This document shows, piece after piece, positions 1 through 10,440 of a stretch of DNA of 64,000 nucleotides; position 1 is the first letter of the stretch, and the number at the start of each line of letters is the position of its first letter. A model generated the notes under the pieces. That model made no database searches and was not told where the DNA came from. It saw nothing but the letters and a program-made list of their open reading frames with translations. A program made the position numbers and the translations under genes. This stretch comes from Rhipidocladum racemiflorum (taxonomy: Eukaryota; Streptophyta; Magnoliopsida; Poales; Poaceae): contig CM070572.1 in NCBI GenBank assembly GCA_036346355.1, positions 37,237,944 to 37,301,943 on the forward strand. Direction: 5' to 3'.

Positions 1-1127
1 ATGAACGCCTGCTAAAAATGCTCTAACAAGTCTTCCATAGGAAATCAGGTTGGTAATGCTTTTCCAAAATCAACTTACTTGAAACAATTGCTGTCTTGGT
101 GATTAGCTCGATCTGCATATGTGGATATATGTATGAGATAGTTGATCCAATACAAAGACTAAAATGATCATGGACTGCCCTAAAAAATAGGGTGCCCTAG
201 TGGTGAGGAACGCCTTTTTAAGGCAACGCAACATCTGAGAACACTAAAATTACAATTTGAGCTTTATGCTAGTTGTTATGTGTCCTTTATTGTTCATTGT
301 TATACATTTGCTTAAATACCTGATTATAAGCATGTTTGCTTCGATATTAGAAAATATATCTTTTTTCAATATTAATGCTTATGCTTCACTAAAAATGATT
401 ACTGTCTTGACAAAATTGCTCTTATTATCGCATTTTCTACAACGGTTTTTTACTTTACATGTTCTTATTGTTGCTATAATTAATATGCTCAATGCTAGAG
501 TTTATGTTGCGTAACCTATGCGTCTCCCATTTGAGGGTGCTTGTTTATAAATTGCAGAAATAGAATATTTATAAGCAAGCGGTCTCGAATTGTTCATGTT
601 TTTTGGACAGTACGAGGATATGTGGTTGGGGCAAGTTTCGGAGCTGTTGTACAACTCCAGAGAAAGTTTTGGTAGCATCTCCCTAGTGTTCTTCGGATAC
701 AAACCCTCTTGACTTGTTGTCGAGATGTGTATTTGGAGAATAGCGGGAAGATGCTGCCAAAATTTTCTCTGGGTTGTACATCTTAGGAACTTGCTCAAAC
801 TACATATTCTAGAATGGGATTAGGACCTAACCTAATTAGAGATTAGGAATTAACGTTGGTATGTAAATAGTTGGTCAACAGATAGACGTTTCTCTAAGAT
901 CATGAATTAATCTATTAGCTAGTACAATTATATGGTATGAATTATCATTAATCTGTTAATTTAAATGATTCATTGTCAACTCAATATAATAGCTATGAAT
1001 TGTTTTCGCTCATGTGAAATATATGACAATGTCAGATATATGAATTGCTTTCTCTCATGAAGTTTAGGTTTGATATATATATATATAGTTATATATATAT
1101 TCAAATGTCACAAAGAGATAGCATTGG

Positions 1128-2240
1128 CTCAACACTGGAGAGAGAAGAAGGTGCTACCGAGGCATCGCCGAGTAAGATGAGAAAGGGTCAAGGACCGAAT
1201 AAAGGGGCCACGGGGAGAAGAAGGTGCTACTGAGGCATTCTCCACTTTGATGCCACGAAGGTTGCATGGGTTCTGGCAAGTATAAGGGGTGCTACTCCTC
1301 TTTTCTCGGCTAATTGGTGAGGGAGAGAGTGCCAATCACAGTTAAGGACTGGAGGAAGGAAGTCAGCACCGAGCAGAAGAACTGGTTGTGGGACAAAGTT
1401 TAGGGGAAATAGATTATACCAGAGGAAGCTGAAATCAATACGAGATGGTACGCCTTGCAGAGAATAGATGTGTCTTTGAGGTACTTCAGGGTTCTCCTGC
1501 ATGCTAACTACATACTGAAATGTTGTACTCCCTTCCAGAGGTATTCATTTGTGACTCCCGAGGTTTGGGAGGAGTTTACAAGGATGAAGAGTACGCCCGA
1601 GGTGGAGGAGCTGAGAGAGAATAACATCACTATCCAGAGACAGAACACACACGCACACCACTTCGGTTCCGACGGCTATGTAGGGAAGAAGGCAGAGTGG
1701 GCGCAACTAGTCGAGGAGTGTGCGAACTCTGGAACGGCGATGCCTTATTGCCACATATGTGAGGAGCGAGCAAGTGATTGGTTATTAGCAAGGACGAAGA
1801 AAACCTCCGATGGTCGACTTGTGGTTCCAAACCCCTCGATCGCGTAGATTGTCTCTACCATCATAAGACATTTAACTTAGAACATTGTAGTTGACCCTTC
1901 CCATTGTATTTTAGCTCTAACTTATTTTCACTCCTTGCAGGAGCATGTAAGCTAGCAAAAAGAGCAAGGGACGTTTCAAAGCCAATAGTTGAGGGACATC
2001 CTGTCTTCGGTGATTGGGAAGCCCGACCATAAGGGCCGGGTGCTTGCTGCAGGGTGCGGGGCATGCAAAGAGGTCCTTTTTTCAAGATGAGGGCGCTTCC
2101 AATGCTAGATAAAGATCAGGGGAAGCACGTGAGGCTCACCTGAGGGTCGAGCTAAGGGAGGAGATGGTGGCACGTGAGGAGTGCCTGAAGGTCGAGATGA
2201 TGGCGATGATCTCCCTGCACTACATCAAGGAGGCATAAGG
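1128..2240 (+). pseudogene. Degenerate Ptta/En/Spm-type transposase (Transposase_24-like)
   Basis: Three separated pieces match the family in order. A VPITVKDWRKE segment lies near 1329-1398. The diagnostic VTPEVWEEF block starts at 1551 and runs through HHFGSDGYVGKKAEW and DWLLARTKKTSDGRLV to about 1844. A third piece near 2013-2060 contains IGKPDHKGRV, followed by a charged, probably coiled segment at about 2149-2225. Stops and frame changes separate the pieces; some may be introns, but the stop just after 1398 and those around 2100-2240 indicate decay. The function in the family is transposition-associated DNA binding, inferred from the family and not shown here. The Ulp1-like exons follow on the same strand, as in related elements. 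Identity is fairly secure; exon limits are not. Confidence 0.7.
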
Positions 2241-2859
2241 CATTGCTGCCTGAGGCAAAAAAGGATTTCATTATCTTCCTGTACCACGAGGAGTAAGTAC
2301 TGATGTGATGACTTTACCCTTCAATTACTCATGCGCAAATAAACCGTATATGAACTTATTTTGTTGCATTGCATACCATTTTCTAAGCAACCATTGGGTT
2401 CTACTCGTGGTCGCTCCGAGTGAAAACAATGTCTATACTTTGAACTCGCTCGAGAAGAGACCAATGACCTATGCGATCAAGCCTGTTTTGCAGAAGTAAG
2501 TTCATTCCTCTAAACTAACACTTTCTGTATTTAACTACACTCATTTTTTTTATCTTAATGACATCTCTCCAATTTCTAAAGTGCTTTCTTATCTTACATT
2601 GCTGAAGGAGAGCTACACGATGTCAGCCAAGGCAACCAGCTAGAGTAGAAGCGCTTCAAGATACAAGTGCCTAACATAGGATTTTTTTTACATCTATTCT
2701 TCATCTTGTGAAATCATGTGCTGAAAAATTGGCTTAGAATTGAACTTGCTAGAATTGCTTTTGCAAAAATGTGCTTTGTGCATGTCTTGTCTCATATGAT
2801 CATTTGATACACTTGTGATTTACTGTGAATAAGGGATCTTGGAAAATAGTGTATTTTCC

Positions 2860-3110
2860 TTTTGCGCCGAACCAAAGTTTCAAGAAACAAAGACTTTGCC
2901 TTGTGCGCCGGACCATTGCATTGGACCATCTTTGGTCCGTAGTGAACGCATATTGCGCCGGACCAAAGGGTTGTTTTCACTGTTGCGCCGGACCGCTTGT
3001 TCTTACACCGAACCAAATTTCCACAAAACAGTAAGTTTCGCATGCACGCTGGACCGATTTTTTGGTCCATCTTGAGTGACGCCAGACCAAATATTTGGTC
3101 CGTCATGAAC
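2860..3110. repeat. Cluster of GCGCCGGACC / GGTCC inverted motifs
   Basis: The motif TGCGCCGGACC or close variants recurs about six times, alternating with TTTGGTCC. Several pairs form short palindromes; the best is the perfect 16-mer GACCAAATATTTGGTC at 3085-3100. No coding function is indicated. Confidence 0.6.
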
Positions 3111-3906
3111 GTGAACTCGATTAGGGTTTTTGCAATTGAGTTTGGATTGTTTGTATGCAATGCTCGTGTGAGTGATTGCATGGTTTGACTTTGAGTCAAG
3201 TCGTGGACTTGTGCTCGGAATCATTTTGTGTTTACACATGTGCAGGTGTTGCTCAAGGGCGAACGTGGTCGATGACGGGACCGGAACTAGGTTCGTGGAG
3301 GAACTGAGGTTCGAGATTAGGTTCAGGGAGGAATCGAGGTCTTGGTGGTCAAGGATGTCATGCGGGACGTTCGGGCTAGAGAACGGTGTACACGAGGCTG
3401 GTTAGTCACGTGAGTATGGCAGGTGGACCATACGCATGCAAGAGTTGTAATCGTTTGGGGGTAGCTTACATGTATTGGGCTAGGTTGGTCCAAGTGGACA
3501 TGTATGCATACTCCTTGTGTTTGCTCCTTTAAATAGGAGGGGCGTCTCCTGTTTAGAGGTATCCAAGTATTGGGTTAGGTTGGGCCAAGTGGACATGTAT
3601 GCGTAATCCTTGATGGGAGTACTTTAGACAGAAAGAAATAAAGATTAATTCCTTCCATATCCTCTGCGTGCTCTGATGTCAGCGAAGCTCTGATTACGCA
3701 GCGTTGCTCTGATGTTTCCTGTTTTGGTTCTTGTTTGCATGCTTGTTTTGGTTATAGATTGGTTTTTGTCTTTTGAGTTTCATCTTGATTTGATCCATCC
3801 AAAACCACTCCAGGGTTCCTCAAAGTTTAGTTGATTAATCTTTTTTCATTCTTGTTTAATCTACAAGTTTTGGTTAGATCAATTCTCGTCAAATTCTGTT
3901 ACAGCA

Positions 3907-4590
3907 AACTTGTGAGGTTCATACCTTTTGATCCGTAAGTCCGATTGGGTTGATTCTTCTTTTTTTAGATTCGTATTGGAATCTAGTTTCTTGTGTTAAA
4001 ATTTCGGGTCAATACGACGGCTGGATCTCTAGGAATTCTCGTTTTATCGAATGCATTTGAAAAAGGTGACTGGTCCGAACTTGACGACTCTGATCGGAGC
4101 GGTCCGAACTTGACGCTCACGATCGGACTGGTTCGAACTAGTCGATTTCAAAACAGACAAATTGCAAAGCTTATAACTTTTGATCTGTAAGTCCGATCGA
4201 GTTGATTCTTCTTTTGTTAGATTCGTATTGGAATCTAGTTTCTTGTGTTAAAATTTCAGATTAATCTGATGGCTATATCTCTAGGAAATCACGTTTTACC
4301 GGACACATCTACAAAAATCGATTTCATCAAGTTCGAACTGGTCCGAACTTGACGATTCTGATTAAACTGGTCCGAACTTGACTGTCTCGATCGGACTGGT
4401 CCGAACTAGTCGTTTTCGACACAGTCAACTTGTGAAGCTTATAACTTGTGATCCGTAGATCCGATTAAGCTGATTCTTTTTGGGTTAGTTTCTAAATGGA
4501 ATCTACTTTCTACAGTAGAAATTTCACATCAATCCTACGGTTGGATCTTCGGGAATTTGCGATTTACCGAATGCATTTGCTCTGCTTTTG
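3907..4590 (+). repeat. Tandem repeat, about 252-268 bp unit, three copies
   Basis: Units start near 3907, 4160 and 4428. Each contains GATCCGTAAGTCCGAT-like sequence, a GGAATCTAGTTTC block and several GGTCCGAACTTGAC motifs. Anchor positions 3931, 4183 and 4451 give spacings of 252 and 268 bp. Copies are imperfect. Confidence 0.75.
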
Positions 4591-5235
4591 TTGATTACAA
4601 AGCAAATATTTGAATCTGTTTTGGGGTGAATTTTTAGTAGATCAAAAATTGTTTTTAGCTTCCGTGCAACTATTCACCCACCTCTATTTGCCATACTCGT
4701 TCCTACACATCTCTTAATTTGATTTTCTTTGTTCACAGTGTCATCAACAGGGGTGTGACGACCTGTGCGGCTTCTACGTCATGCATCATATGCTAATCTT
4801 GTTTGGCGGCTCATACCTTTTCCCTAAGATATATGTACATATATAATACACTCAGCCTTTTACATTCAAATTTTAAAACTTAAATTAATGCACTCATTTC
4901 TATTTTGTAGAAGTTCGATATCCCCTGCAAGGGCTTAGATAACAAAGGTCTCAACAAATTACGAGACCACAAGTGCTAGTGGTACTGGGCAGAGGTTATA
5001 TTGGAGGACGGTAGGTACAGAGACCGGACAGGCTCCTACTAGTATATATATATGTTGTAAATAATATTATATCATGTGAATATGATATGGTTGTGCTGTG
5101 AATGTTATGTGCTATGTATAAGTATTGGGAATGTTCTGTAATATTATGAATGTATGTGTACTATGATTTGTTTTGTGAATGCTTATATATTCTGTGAATT
5201 TGGGATTATTTTCGGATGGTGTACAATTGTAAAAT

Positions 5236-5454
5236 GGTCATCACAATCAGTTCTGACCTAGAACCAATTGTGATGACCCCTTCATCACAATCGGTTCTCA
5301 CCTAGAATCGATTGTGATGACCGTATTATTACTATCGTGTGGAAACCGACTGTGATAGAGCCTCCTCATCACTGTCTAAAGAATTTGTATCACCACCAAA
5401 ACCGACTGTCATGAAGAAAAAGAATCGACGGTGATGTATATTCCTATAGTAGTG
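5236..5454 (+). repeat. CACTA subterminal hairpins and terminal inverted repeat
   Basis: A near-perfect hairpin lies at 5236-5278 (arms GGTCATCACAAT... and ...ATTGTGATGACC, loop GACCT). A second, similar one covers 5283-5322. More GACTGTGAT-like motifs follow before the terminal CCTATAGTAGTG. In CACTA elements such subterminal arrays bind the element-encoded transposition proteins. Confidence 0.75.
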
Positions 5455-5741
5455 TCCCTTCGGCATACCCCCTTCAATCCATCCGTTAGTGTATAAGAGG
5501 GGGTGTTTGTGTTCCTTTGAAGGCTAGTAGAGGTCTTCGGCGTGCCTCTGAAGCCTTTGTCAACCTTCGGCATGTTCACGAGGGTTGCTGCCTCTGTAGT
5601 TCTCCCCTTTCATCCTTATTACGAGGGGGGTGTTTATTCATCTGTCGAAGTCCTTTGCTAGACCGGAGGGGATGGTGGCCACTCTCGCAACAGAAGCACT
5701 TCCAAAACAGATTACTTTTTGAAGCAAGATCATCATATCTA
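5455..5741. other. Flank of the CACTA element, no gene recognised
   Basis: The sequence is rich in CTTCGG/TTCGGC words and G tracts. It has no protein or repeat boundary I can assign. Confidence 0.5.
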
Positions 5742-7200
5742 TTATAATATTAAAGTAGAGATAAACGAAGCCACCACGTTCGCTCTCAAGGCTAAAAATT
5801 TCCATATTAATCGGAGGAAAAAGAAAGAAAGATCTACACCGCTGATTATGGTGGGTCCAGATTATAATGGTCTAGATTAAAAGAAAGAGTTTATGTCATG
5901 TAAAATACAAAAAAAATTAAAATTTGGAATAAAAATAAATTTAAATTTAAATTTTGATTTTCATACGATTAAAAGAAAGAGTCCGCGTAAAGTACAATAA
6001 AAAACAAAAAATTAGAATAAAAATAAAGGATCATTAGTAATCTGGTTTCCCTACGAACATCAAAATAAAACTAAAATTCATAATAAAAATTAGTAGTTAA
6101 ATTTGTATACGAATTCCAACATAAACATTTGCTATCAAGGCTAGAAATTGTTACATAATCAGAGGAAAAAAGAAGGATCTACAGCGTTGATCGTATTGGG
6201 TCCAGATTATAACGATCTAGATTTAGAGAAAGAACTTGTGTCATTTACAACACATAAATAACTAAAATTTGGAATAAAAATAAAATAAAATTATAAATTT
6301 GATCTCTATATGATTAAAAGAAAGAGTTCATGTAAAGTACAATAAAACAAAAAAATAAAAATAAAAATAAAAAGATAATTAGTAATCTAATTTTCATACG
6401 AACATCAAAATGAAACTTAAATTTGGAATAAAAATTACATGAAAATTAGTAGTTCGATTTTATAGGAATTGCAACCTAAAAAATGGAAATATGGAATAAA
6501 AGTAAAAAATAGCAATTTCAGTTCAATACAATTAAACAAAAAGTCTAGCACAATAAGAATTGAAATTCCAATTAAAAAAAAACAAAAAAAATTAGTATTT
6601 TGATGTAGGTTTGAACATTACAATAACAATAAAATTAGGAACAAAACCTAATTGATAATTAGTAATTAAGTTTGTATGTAAATTCCGACCTAAAACAAAA
6701 ATTCAGGATAAACAAAATTGAGCAATTTGATTTCCATACAAACTCCAATGTAAAATCCATAAATAGCTTAAATTCAGAATAAAAATTAAATAAAAAATAC
6801 CAGCTAGATTTAAATATGATTCCAACATAAAACTATAAAGAACTATATGTCATGTATGATTCAACAAAATGTACATTTGAAAAAAAAATCAAATGATAAT
6901 TAACAATATATTACAAAATTAGTAATTTGATTTCCATACAAACATATAATAAAAATGCTTAACTGGATCAAATAAAATCAAATGATAATTTAGAATAAAA
7001 ATATATTAAAAATGCTTAAGTTGATCTATATAAAGATTCTATAAAAATAAATAAAAAATTAAGAATAAAAAATCAATAAAATTTGCAATTTGATTCTAAA
7101 ATAAAATATCTAAATAACCAAAATCTAAAATAAATTAAATAAAATTAGCTATTTAATTTATATATGAACTTAAAAAAAACTAAAATATTGAATACAATTA
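5742..7200. repeat. AT-rich region with internal direct duplication; possible Helitron 5-prime end
   Basis: An A followed by TCTATTATAATATTAAAG at 5742 resembles a Helitron 5-prime terminus, but no matching 3-prime end was tied to it. A block beginning at about 5784 (CTCTCAAGGCTA, ..GGTGGGTCCAGATTATAATGG) recurs near 6128 (CTATCAAGGCTA, ..TTGGGTCCAGATTATAACG), giving two diverged copies about 345 bp apart. The remainder is degenerate AAATTAGGAATAAAAAT-type sequence. No gene is seen. Confidence 0.4.
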
Positions 7201-8894
7201 AAAGTTATAATGTGGATATCATGAATGTTGTCAGAAGGGACCATACATGAGTGCAATTGCATAGATCTATCATGCAAGAAGATATTGCCTCATGGAGAAG
7301 CAATAGCCGGAGTCATTAGTTAGAGATGAGAACAATGTCACACTGCTCACAGGAGTCGTTGAAGAAAAAGGACAGAGTTAAAGGAGCCAAAAGCCACGAC
7401 GACGAGTGGTGGCCATCTGCAATGTTGAAGAAGTCAGTGGCAAAAGAAGTTTACTGATGGGGAGGCCCTGGTAGAGAGGAGATGAAGCTTTGCATGGAAG
7501 ACGATTTACAGATAATATATATCCATTGGGTTAGTGAAGAAGAAACATCGTTGAGTTGACCAATGTCGAATAAGAGAAGTGACCGACATAGGACAAGCAG
7601 AAATCGAGCATGTATACATATACATGCATGAATTCGTATGAATTGAAACAAGGAGCAAAAAGCTCATAGTAGAGATGGCACTACTGTATGGAATAGACTT
7701 GAGACCAACGTGACGGGTGTCCTCAGTAGGGATAAGCGATAGTTATACATATTACATGTTGATGTCGCAATGTTAGCATTAAGTAATCATTGGAGAGAAA
7801 AAGAGATAGCTATGCGATAGAGTATTGCATTAAAAGGGTAGGAGCTAAGAGGGATCGATCAAGAATTGAGCTTGCCATTGGAGGTTGAAGCTGAAAAGTT
7901 GTGGGGCGATCAAGAAGAAATAGAAGACACACGGTTCGGTGGGACAGCCAGCGTGTGAGAAAGATAAGTTCAAAGTAAGTCGCCCATGGTGCATCGATGT
8001 ATACATGAGCAAATGAGCAATGTACTCTAATTCCATGTAAAATAATTAGTGCATTGCTTGAGATTAAATAGAGGTACACGTGCTGCATATATTTTGAAAA
8101 AACAGTTATTGATGAAAAAAAGAATAGGGATATATAGCTACATGATATATGCAAGATAAAGTGTTGCTATGTTTATAAGAACTCATCAATTTATTATGCT
8201 CAATGATTTTTTTTCCCATCGAAGCTTATACTTGAATTGCGCTCTCAAGTTGAATTTTGCTTTTGGCTTCTATTGTTATTTTTAATGTTTATGATGTTTT
8301 AAAAATCTAAATATTCTATAAAAATACGTTAATATATTCTTAAACATATAAGATATATCATTTCATACTATAAACTTTATAATAAACCTAGCCGAGGAAA
8401 TGAACAGACTGAAAACAACATCACTTGCACCTAAACTTAAAAAAAGATTTTTTTTTAACCTTCACTTTTTTTGCAGCCAAATCGAAACTCATTTGAAAAG
8501 CTACCCTGTCGCGTCCCTTCTTTTCATCCCATCACCGAATTAGAGCACACGTACACCCGTAACAGCACGCACATTCTCCAGCTTTTTTTTTTGACCCCCC
8601 TATGATTTTTGCACACGCACACAGAACAAAACTCATCCTGAAGTAGTGAAGTAGGCCAAAAGAGCACCAAGAAAACAAAGCAAGCAAGCAAGCTCCCCAC
8701 CACCATCCCTCTTGCCCCCTACAAAAACTGAAAGCCACTCCTCCGCCCTTTCCACACTTCTAATCGTCTACGATTGCTCAACCGCAACATATGATGCAAT
8801 ATGTTGGTCAAATTATTTGATTATAGATAGACAACTCTGATCAATCTGGAGGGAAAAATAAAGCAAAGTTTTTTCAGCCAACAATCAATCCAAG
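7201..8894. other. No gene or element recognised
   Basis: Ordinary intergenic sequence on both strands: short open frames without family resemblance, an A-rich tail near 8440-8460 and a T-run near 8584. I see nothing supportable. Confidence 0.5.
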
Positions 8895-9195
8895 CAAGAC
8901 TAACCAAACCGATTTAGTGCTAAAAATCGAAATCTCGATGGTACCGATTCACAGCGAAAATCGCTAAAAATTGGAGAGTTCCAAAATCAAAAGCTCTGAA
9001 AAAAAATAAAAAAATCGATCGGTTTTTTCGAAAATGGCGAATTGATTTTTTTTTTCATCCGATTTTTTGAGCAACTTTCGTCGATTTGTATCGAAAACCG
9101 ATCGATTTTCACCGATTTTTGACCGATTTATATGATATAAATTTTTCTGAATCTACCGGTTTTCGTAATTTCTGAATCGGTTTTGCGATAAAGAG
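8895..9195 (-). mobile_element. Eroded hAT-type MITE (CAGGG family)
   Basis: The left edge CAAGACTAACCAAACCG differs by two bases from the inverted end of the well-preserved copy at 13433-13806. The body has the same succession of CGATTTT, ACCGATCGATT and AAAATCG words. The opposite terminus and an 8-bp target duplication could not be found. Confidence 0.5.
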
Positions 9196-9323
9196 GAAAC
9201 ATAATCAGTAACTTATTGATGTGATATATCAATTCGTAGATGGGACGGCTAGGAAACCGTGCGGTTGTTTAGCCCCTGCCACTCACCTCTCCCGCTGTTA
9301 CAAGTGCAGCGGATCCGGGCGGT

Positions 9324-9333
9324 CATAAAAAGG
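9324..9333 (+). promoter_or_regulatory. Candidate TATA box of the DUF3511 gene
   Basis: CATAAAAAGG lies 102 bp upstream of the chosen start codon. It is the only TATA-like element in the GC-rich proximal region; transcription would start around 9355, giving an 80-nt leader with a short CA repeat. Confidence 0.55.
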
Positions 9334-9434
9334 CCTCTGCAATTCCTCGCCTCCCTGCCCTGTTGGCACCAGTTCCTTACGGCAGAGCTCCACACACACA
9401 CGAACACGTAGAGGGAGAAGAGAGGAGAGGAAAG

Positions 9435-10046
9435 ATGCCAATGGAGAGGTCAGTGTCCTGCGCCGAGAGGAGCACCCCGGCGTTGCCAGCCGCCACCGAC
9501 CTCCGGTGCTACAGCGCCTCCTACGCCACCGACTACGCGCCGGCGCCTCCTCCTCCTCCTCCCAAGGTGAAGCGCGCCAAGAGCACCAGCTCTTGGTCGC
9601 GGCCGGCGGCGGCGGCGGCGGCGTCCACCGTGCAGCGGAGCGGCAGCACCAAGACCGTCTCCGGCGCGGGCCCCACCCCGGGCCTGAACCTCCGGTGCTA
9701 CAGCGCCTCCTACGCCGCGTCCTACGGGCCCTTCTCCGACGGCGCGGCGGCGCAGTTGAAGCGGGCCGGCAGCGCCACCTGGTCCTCCGCCGGACGCCGC
9801 TCCGTCAACCTCAGGAGCTACACCCCCTCGTTCGCCGCATTGGACGACGCCTCCGCCCCGGCCCCGGCCAAGAAGCCGGCGCCGGGTGTCCCCGGCGGGT
9901 CGTTCGACGACGCCGAGCTGCAGCGGAGGAAGCGTCTGGTGGCCTACAAGGTGTACGACGTGGAGGGGAAGGTGAAGGACTCGGTGCGGCGCAGCGTCAA
10001 GTGGATCAAGGGCAAGTGCTCCGGCGCGGGGTACGGCTGGTGGTGA
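9435..10046 (+). CDS. DUF3511 domain protein, intronless, function unknown
   Basis: A single uninterrupted frame of 203 residues. The ATG at 9435 is preferred over an upstream in-frame ATG-less extension because the protein then begins MPMERSVSC, typical of the family, and sits after a plausible leader. The C-terminal block, about residues 157-203 (RRKRLVAYKVYDVEGKVKDS, then KWIKGKCS and a terminal GWW), is the conserved DUF3511 region, found only in plants; its biochemical role is unknown. The N-terminal half contains an internal repeat: LRCYSASYA at residues 23-31 and 86-94, and the variant LRSYTPSFA at 126-134. Six-residue proline and alanine runs lie near 38-43 and 58-63. No signal peptide or membrane segment is evident, and basic residues dominate the conserved tail. 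Codon use is extremely GC-rich, as in many grass genes. The gene stands alone among transposons and looks intact. Confidence 0.92.
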   Translation: MPMERSVSCAERSTPALPAATDLRCYSASYATDYAPAPPPPPPKVKRAKSTSSWSRPAAAAAASTVQRSGSTKTVSGAGPTPGLNLRCYSASYAASYGPFSDGAAAQLKRAGSATWSSAGRRSVNLRSYTPSFAALDDASAPAPAKKPAPGVPGGSFDDAELQRRKRLVAYKVYDVEGKVKDSVRRSVKWIKGKCSGAGYGWW

Positions 10047-10440
10047 TGTCTTGCTCTCCATCCCCTCTGCTCTGCTCTGCTCCTGGTATGCGTGACATGA
10101 GCTGAGCTCTCTTCTACGTATGAGCTGAGCTCGACCTTGCTCTCTTCTTCTTGCTGGTGTGTGCTGCTTGCTACTCTCTCTCTCTCTCTATCTCTCTCTC
10201 TACTGGATCTGCTACTTGCCCTCTCTTCCATTTGTCCCTGTTCTTGTAGTAGGATTTTTTACGAGATTTGGCGGTCATATAGTGATGTAGATATAGTAGC
10301 AGCATGAACAGTGCTTTCTCTTGTTGTCTTGGGTTGTTGGCGTCGCAAAATCCAAGAGGAGTCGCTCTTCGCTGTCCGTCCTAGCTTGTGCATACGAATG
10401 CCCTCTGTAATCTAGACACTATGTAGTAGAATAAGATTTT
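10047..10440 (+). promoter_or_regulatory. 3-prime UTR of the DUF3511 gene with CT microsatellite and poly(A)-like signal
   Basis: A (CT)n tract occupies about 10175-10202. AATAAG at 10430-10435 is a near-consensus plant polyadenylation signal. A transcript end near 10455 is inferred only from this. Confidence 0.4.

Larger units (their letters stand above)
2673..4738 (+). other. Repeat-rich insertion (or long intron) splitting the Ulp1-like gene
   Basis: This 2-kb block lies between two conserved pieces of the protease. It contains GGACC-rich palindromes (2860-3110), two copies of a roughly 45-bp segment around 3475-3515 and 3565-3610 (TTGG, CCAAGTGGACATGTATGC), a TATA-like TTTAAATAGG near 3530, an AATAAAG poly(A)-like signal near 3640, and a three-copy tandem repeat (3907-4590). 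The promoter-plus-poly(A) arrangement resembles an LTR, and TGTGAA (2706) and TTCACA (4731-4736) are complementary ends. I could not find a convincing target duplication, so a solo LTR is only a possibility. Confidence 0.4.
2345..5040 (+). pseudogene. Ulp1-like cysteine protease (C48) of the CACTA element, broken
   Basis: Exon-like pieces carry the protease signature. The catalytic His-Trp pair is at 2392-2397 (SNHWVLLVV). The segment VYTLNSL follows, where the family normally has Asp in LDSL, so the triad Asp is replaced by Asn (codon 2442-2444). The exon ends at a consensus donor GTAAGT beginning at 2496. A short piece at about 2580-2672 contains one in-frame stop. The catalytic Cys is at 4766-4768 in QQGCDDLCGFYV, preceded by the expected Gln, after an acceptor TTCACAG ending at 4738. 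A further acceptor ends at 4910 before KFDIPCKGLDNKGL. About 2.07 kb of repeats separates the second and third pieces where relatives are contiguous or have a short intron. The lost Asp and the stop argue against activity. Confidence 0.72.
1..5454 (+). mobile_element. CACTA (En/Spm) transposon, right-hand part
   Basis: The right end is defined by the terminal bases CCTATAGTAGTG at 5443-5454, the inverted complement of a CACTA-type terminus (CACTACTATAGG). Just inside it lie subterminal inverted repeats typical of the superfamily. The body carries fragments matching the En/Spm-associated Transposase_24 family and a Ulp1-like cysteine protease, a pairing known from plant CACTA elements. The left terminus is not in the window, so the element may begin upstream. 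Bases 1-1127 hold no recognisable gene; they are AT-rich with a TA run near 1073-1101. The element is broken by stops and by a repeat-rich stretch at about 2673-4738. Confidence 0.75.

Noticed and set aside
9450..10061. 203-codon minus-strand frame opposite the DUF3511 gene
   Set aside because: It is an antisense shadow produced by very high GC in the third codon positions; its Arg/Gly-rich composition resembles no family.
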